Shown here in pieces: positions 63,253 to 64,000 of a DNA stretch of 64,000 nt (the stretch's first letter is position 1; every line of letters begins with the position of its first letter). Source of the stretch: Stenotrophomonas maltophilia (GTDB lineage: Bacteria > Pseudomonadota > Gammaproteobacteria > Xanthomonadales > Xanthomonadaceae); contig NZ_CP029773.1 in NCBI RefSeq assembly GCF_003205835.1, forward strand, positions 2,822,501 through 2,886,500. Direction: 5' to 3'. A model generated the notes under the pieces. It was not told where the DNA came from, did not search any database, and worked only from the letters and a program-made list of their open reading frames with translations. The translations under genes were made by a program, and so were the position numbers.

Positions 63253-64000
63253 TCAGATAACTGCAGCGCCAGCAGTTGCCAGCTCGCTGTCCTTTGTTGG
63301 GCACGCCTTGAGGTCACCGGACGGCACCGCCAGCTCCCCCGCCACACTCGCCGGCCCCACCCATTCCCGCTGGCTCGCCTTGAACTCCACCTTCCCCGGC
63401 GCGCCCAGCTCGATGTTGTCGCCTTCAATCCGGATGTAGGCACCCGCCGCGGTCGCCAGCAGGTGCTTGCTCGGCGCCGACAGCTGCACGTCCGCTTCGG
63501 TACTGGCGATGCGCACCTGCGTCTTGGCCGCCACGATCGCCTGGTTCTTGTGCGCGCGCGCACTCACCTTGCCCTGTGCCGCGTGCAGCGCGATGCCGCG
63601 CTCCTGGTTCGGGCTTTCGCCACTGGGCTGCACGCCAGCGGTGTACAGCACCAGGCCGCCGGCGACGGCCATCGTCAGTGAGCCCTGCGTCATCCAGTTC
63701 AGCGCCACGCCGCTGGCCAGGGTGGTGTGGGTGCCGCTCACCCAGACCTGGTCGGCGGGGGTCAGGCTCAACACGCCGGCCACGCCACTGCCCAGCAGCA
63801 CCGGTGCGCTCCAACCCGGTGCTTCGCCATCGCCGCCCGCGATGCTGCCCGCAGCACTGCCGCTGTGGGTGGCACGCAGCGCTTCCTGCAGCTCGGTCAG
63901 GGTGGTATCGACCGGCAGCTCTTTCGGGTCACTCGGCAGCTGCGCCTGCTGGTTGGCGGCCGATTCTGCCAGCTGCTGCAGCAGCTGCTGGCTTTCCTGC
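63253..64000 (-). CDS. vgrG: T6SS spike protein VgrG, C-terminal part (5' end outside)
   Basis: Only the C-terminal 248 or so residues are in the window. The region shows the DUF2345 beta-helix pattern with repeated short strands (GIALHAAQGKVSARAHKNQA, IASTEADVQLSAPSKHLLAT, AAGAYIRIEGDNIELGAPGK) and a short tail after VEFKASQREWVGP. The tail differs from the two other VgrGs. It begins the operon of adaptor, VasX-like effector and the immunity array. Confidence 0.9.
   Translation of the reverse strand, partial: QESQQLLQQLAESAANQQAQLPSDPKELPVDTTLTELQEALRATHSGSAAGSIAGGDGEAPGWSAPVLLGSGVAGVLSLTPADQVWVSGTHTTLASGVALNWMTQGSLTMAVAGGLVLYTAGVQPSGESPNQERGIALHAAQGKVSARAHKNQAIVAAKTQVRIASTEADVQLSAPSKHLLATAAGAYIRIEGDNIELGAPGKVEFKASQREWVGPASVAGELAVPSGDLKACPTKDSELATAGAAVI

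Noticed and set aside
44000..64000. Regular repeat spacing suggesting a CRISPR array
   Set aside because: The period is about 2.58 kb with coding repeats; there are no short repeat-spacer units anywhere in the window.
1..64000. tRNA, rRNA, integrase or insertion-sequence genes marking island borders
   Set aside because: None seen on either strand; horizontal origin of the third island rests only on base composition and the gene decay pattern.

Overview
The window looks like chromosome of a Stenotrophomonas maltophilia-complex bacterium. It is GC-rich, has tightly overlapping operons, and carries several GTAG-headed palindromes of the SMAG repeat type typical of that group (6176, 6329, 9662, 10261). 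The gene repertoire (TonB receptor, Reg_prop sensor kinase, Xanthomonadaceae-style amidohydrolases) agrees. The species is inferred from these features, not from a search.

Layout. (1) 1-16601 is ordinary metabolic and regulatory sequence: an araC/isochorismatase/DoxX/amidohydrolase operon, a large one-component-style sensor kinase with its NarL-type regulator, amidohydrolases, an ankyrin lipoprotein, a LysR regulator, a chorismate-lyase-like protein and a TonB receptor. (2) 16598-23266 is a first type VI secretion (T6SS) effector island on the minus strand: VgrG, DUF4123 adaptor, DUF3304 candidate immunity protein, Tle1-type phospholipase, then a Cdh-type CDP-diacylglycerol pyrophosphatase. 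(3) 23386-33201 is a second VgrG island: VgrG, Ivy-like lysozyme inhibitor, lysozyme+M23 effector, M15-peptidase effector, then four small exported or lipoprotein genes, two of which are paralogues and probably immunity proteins. (4) 33438-43727 holds T6SS structural and accessory genes: tssA, an OmpA-type peptidoglycan anchor, tagF, tssM, a membrane protein with a degenerate thiolase-like signature, PAAR, and a TagX-like M15 endopeptidase. The tssB/C/E/F/G/H/J/K/L genes are not here. (5) 44016-64000 is a third VgrG island and the most unusual part of the window.

The third island reads, in transcription order, partial VgrG, DUF4123 adaptor, full-length 1125-aa VasX-like pore-forming effector, DUF6708-like membrane immunity protein. 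It then continues with three intact orphan copies of the effector C-terminal half, each followed by its own immunity gene, and a fourth decayed copy. The unit repeats every 2.58-2.59 kb (junctions at about 60517, 57938, 55349, 52769 and 50178). Each unit has conserved ends (toxin 5' half and immunity 3' third) and a variable AT-richer middle (toxin 3' half plus immunity 5' two thirds). This is the architecture expected for a cassette reservoir that can swap the toxic tip and matching immunity of a T6SS effector by homologous recombination. Five further divergent DUF6708-like genes (44016-49603) follow without intact toxins and look like accumulated orphan immunity genes.

Together the three VgrG islands would load a phospholipase, two peptidoglycan hydrolases and a membrane pore-former on one secretion apparatus, attacking lipid, wall and membrane, each with a local immunity gene. 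All functional statements rest on reading motifs and gene order; no database search was run.
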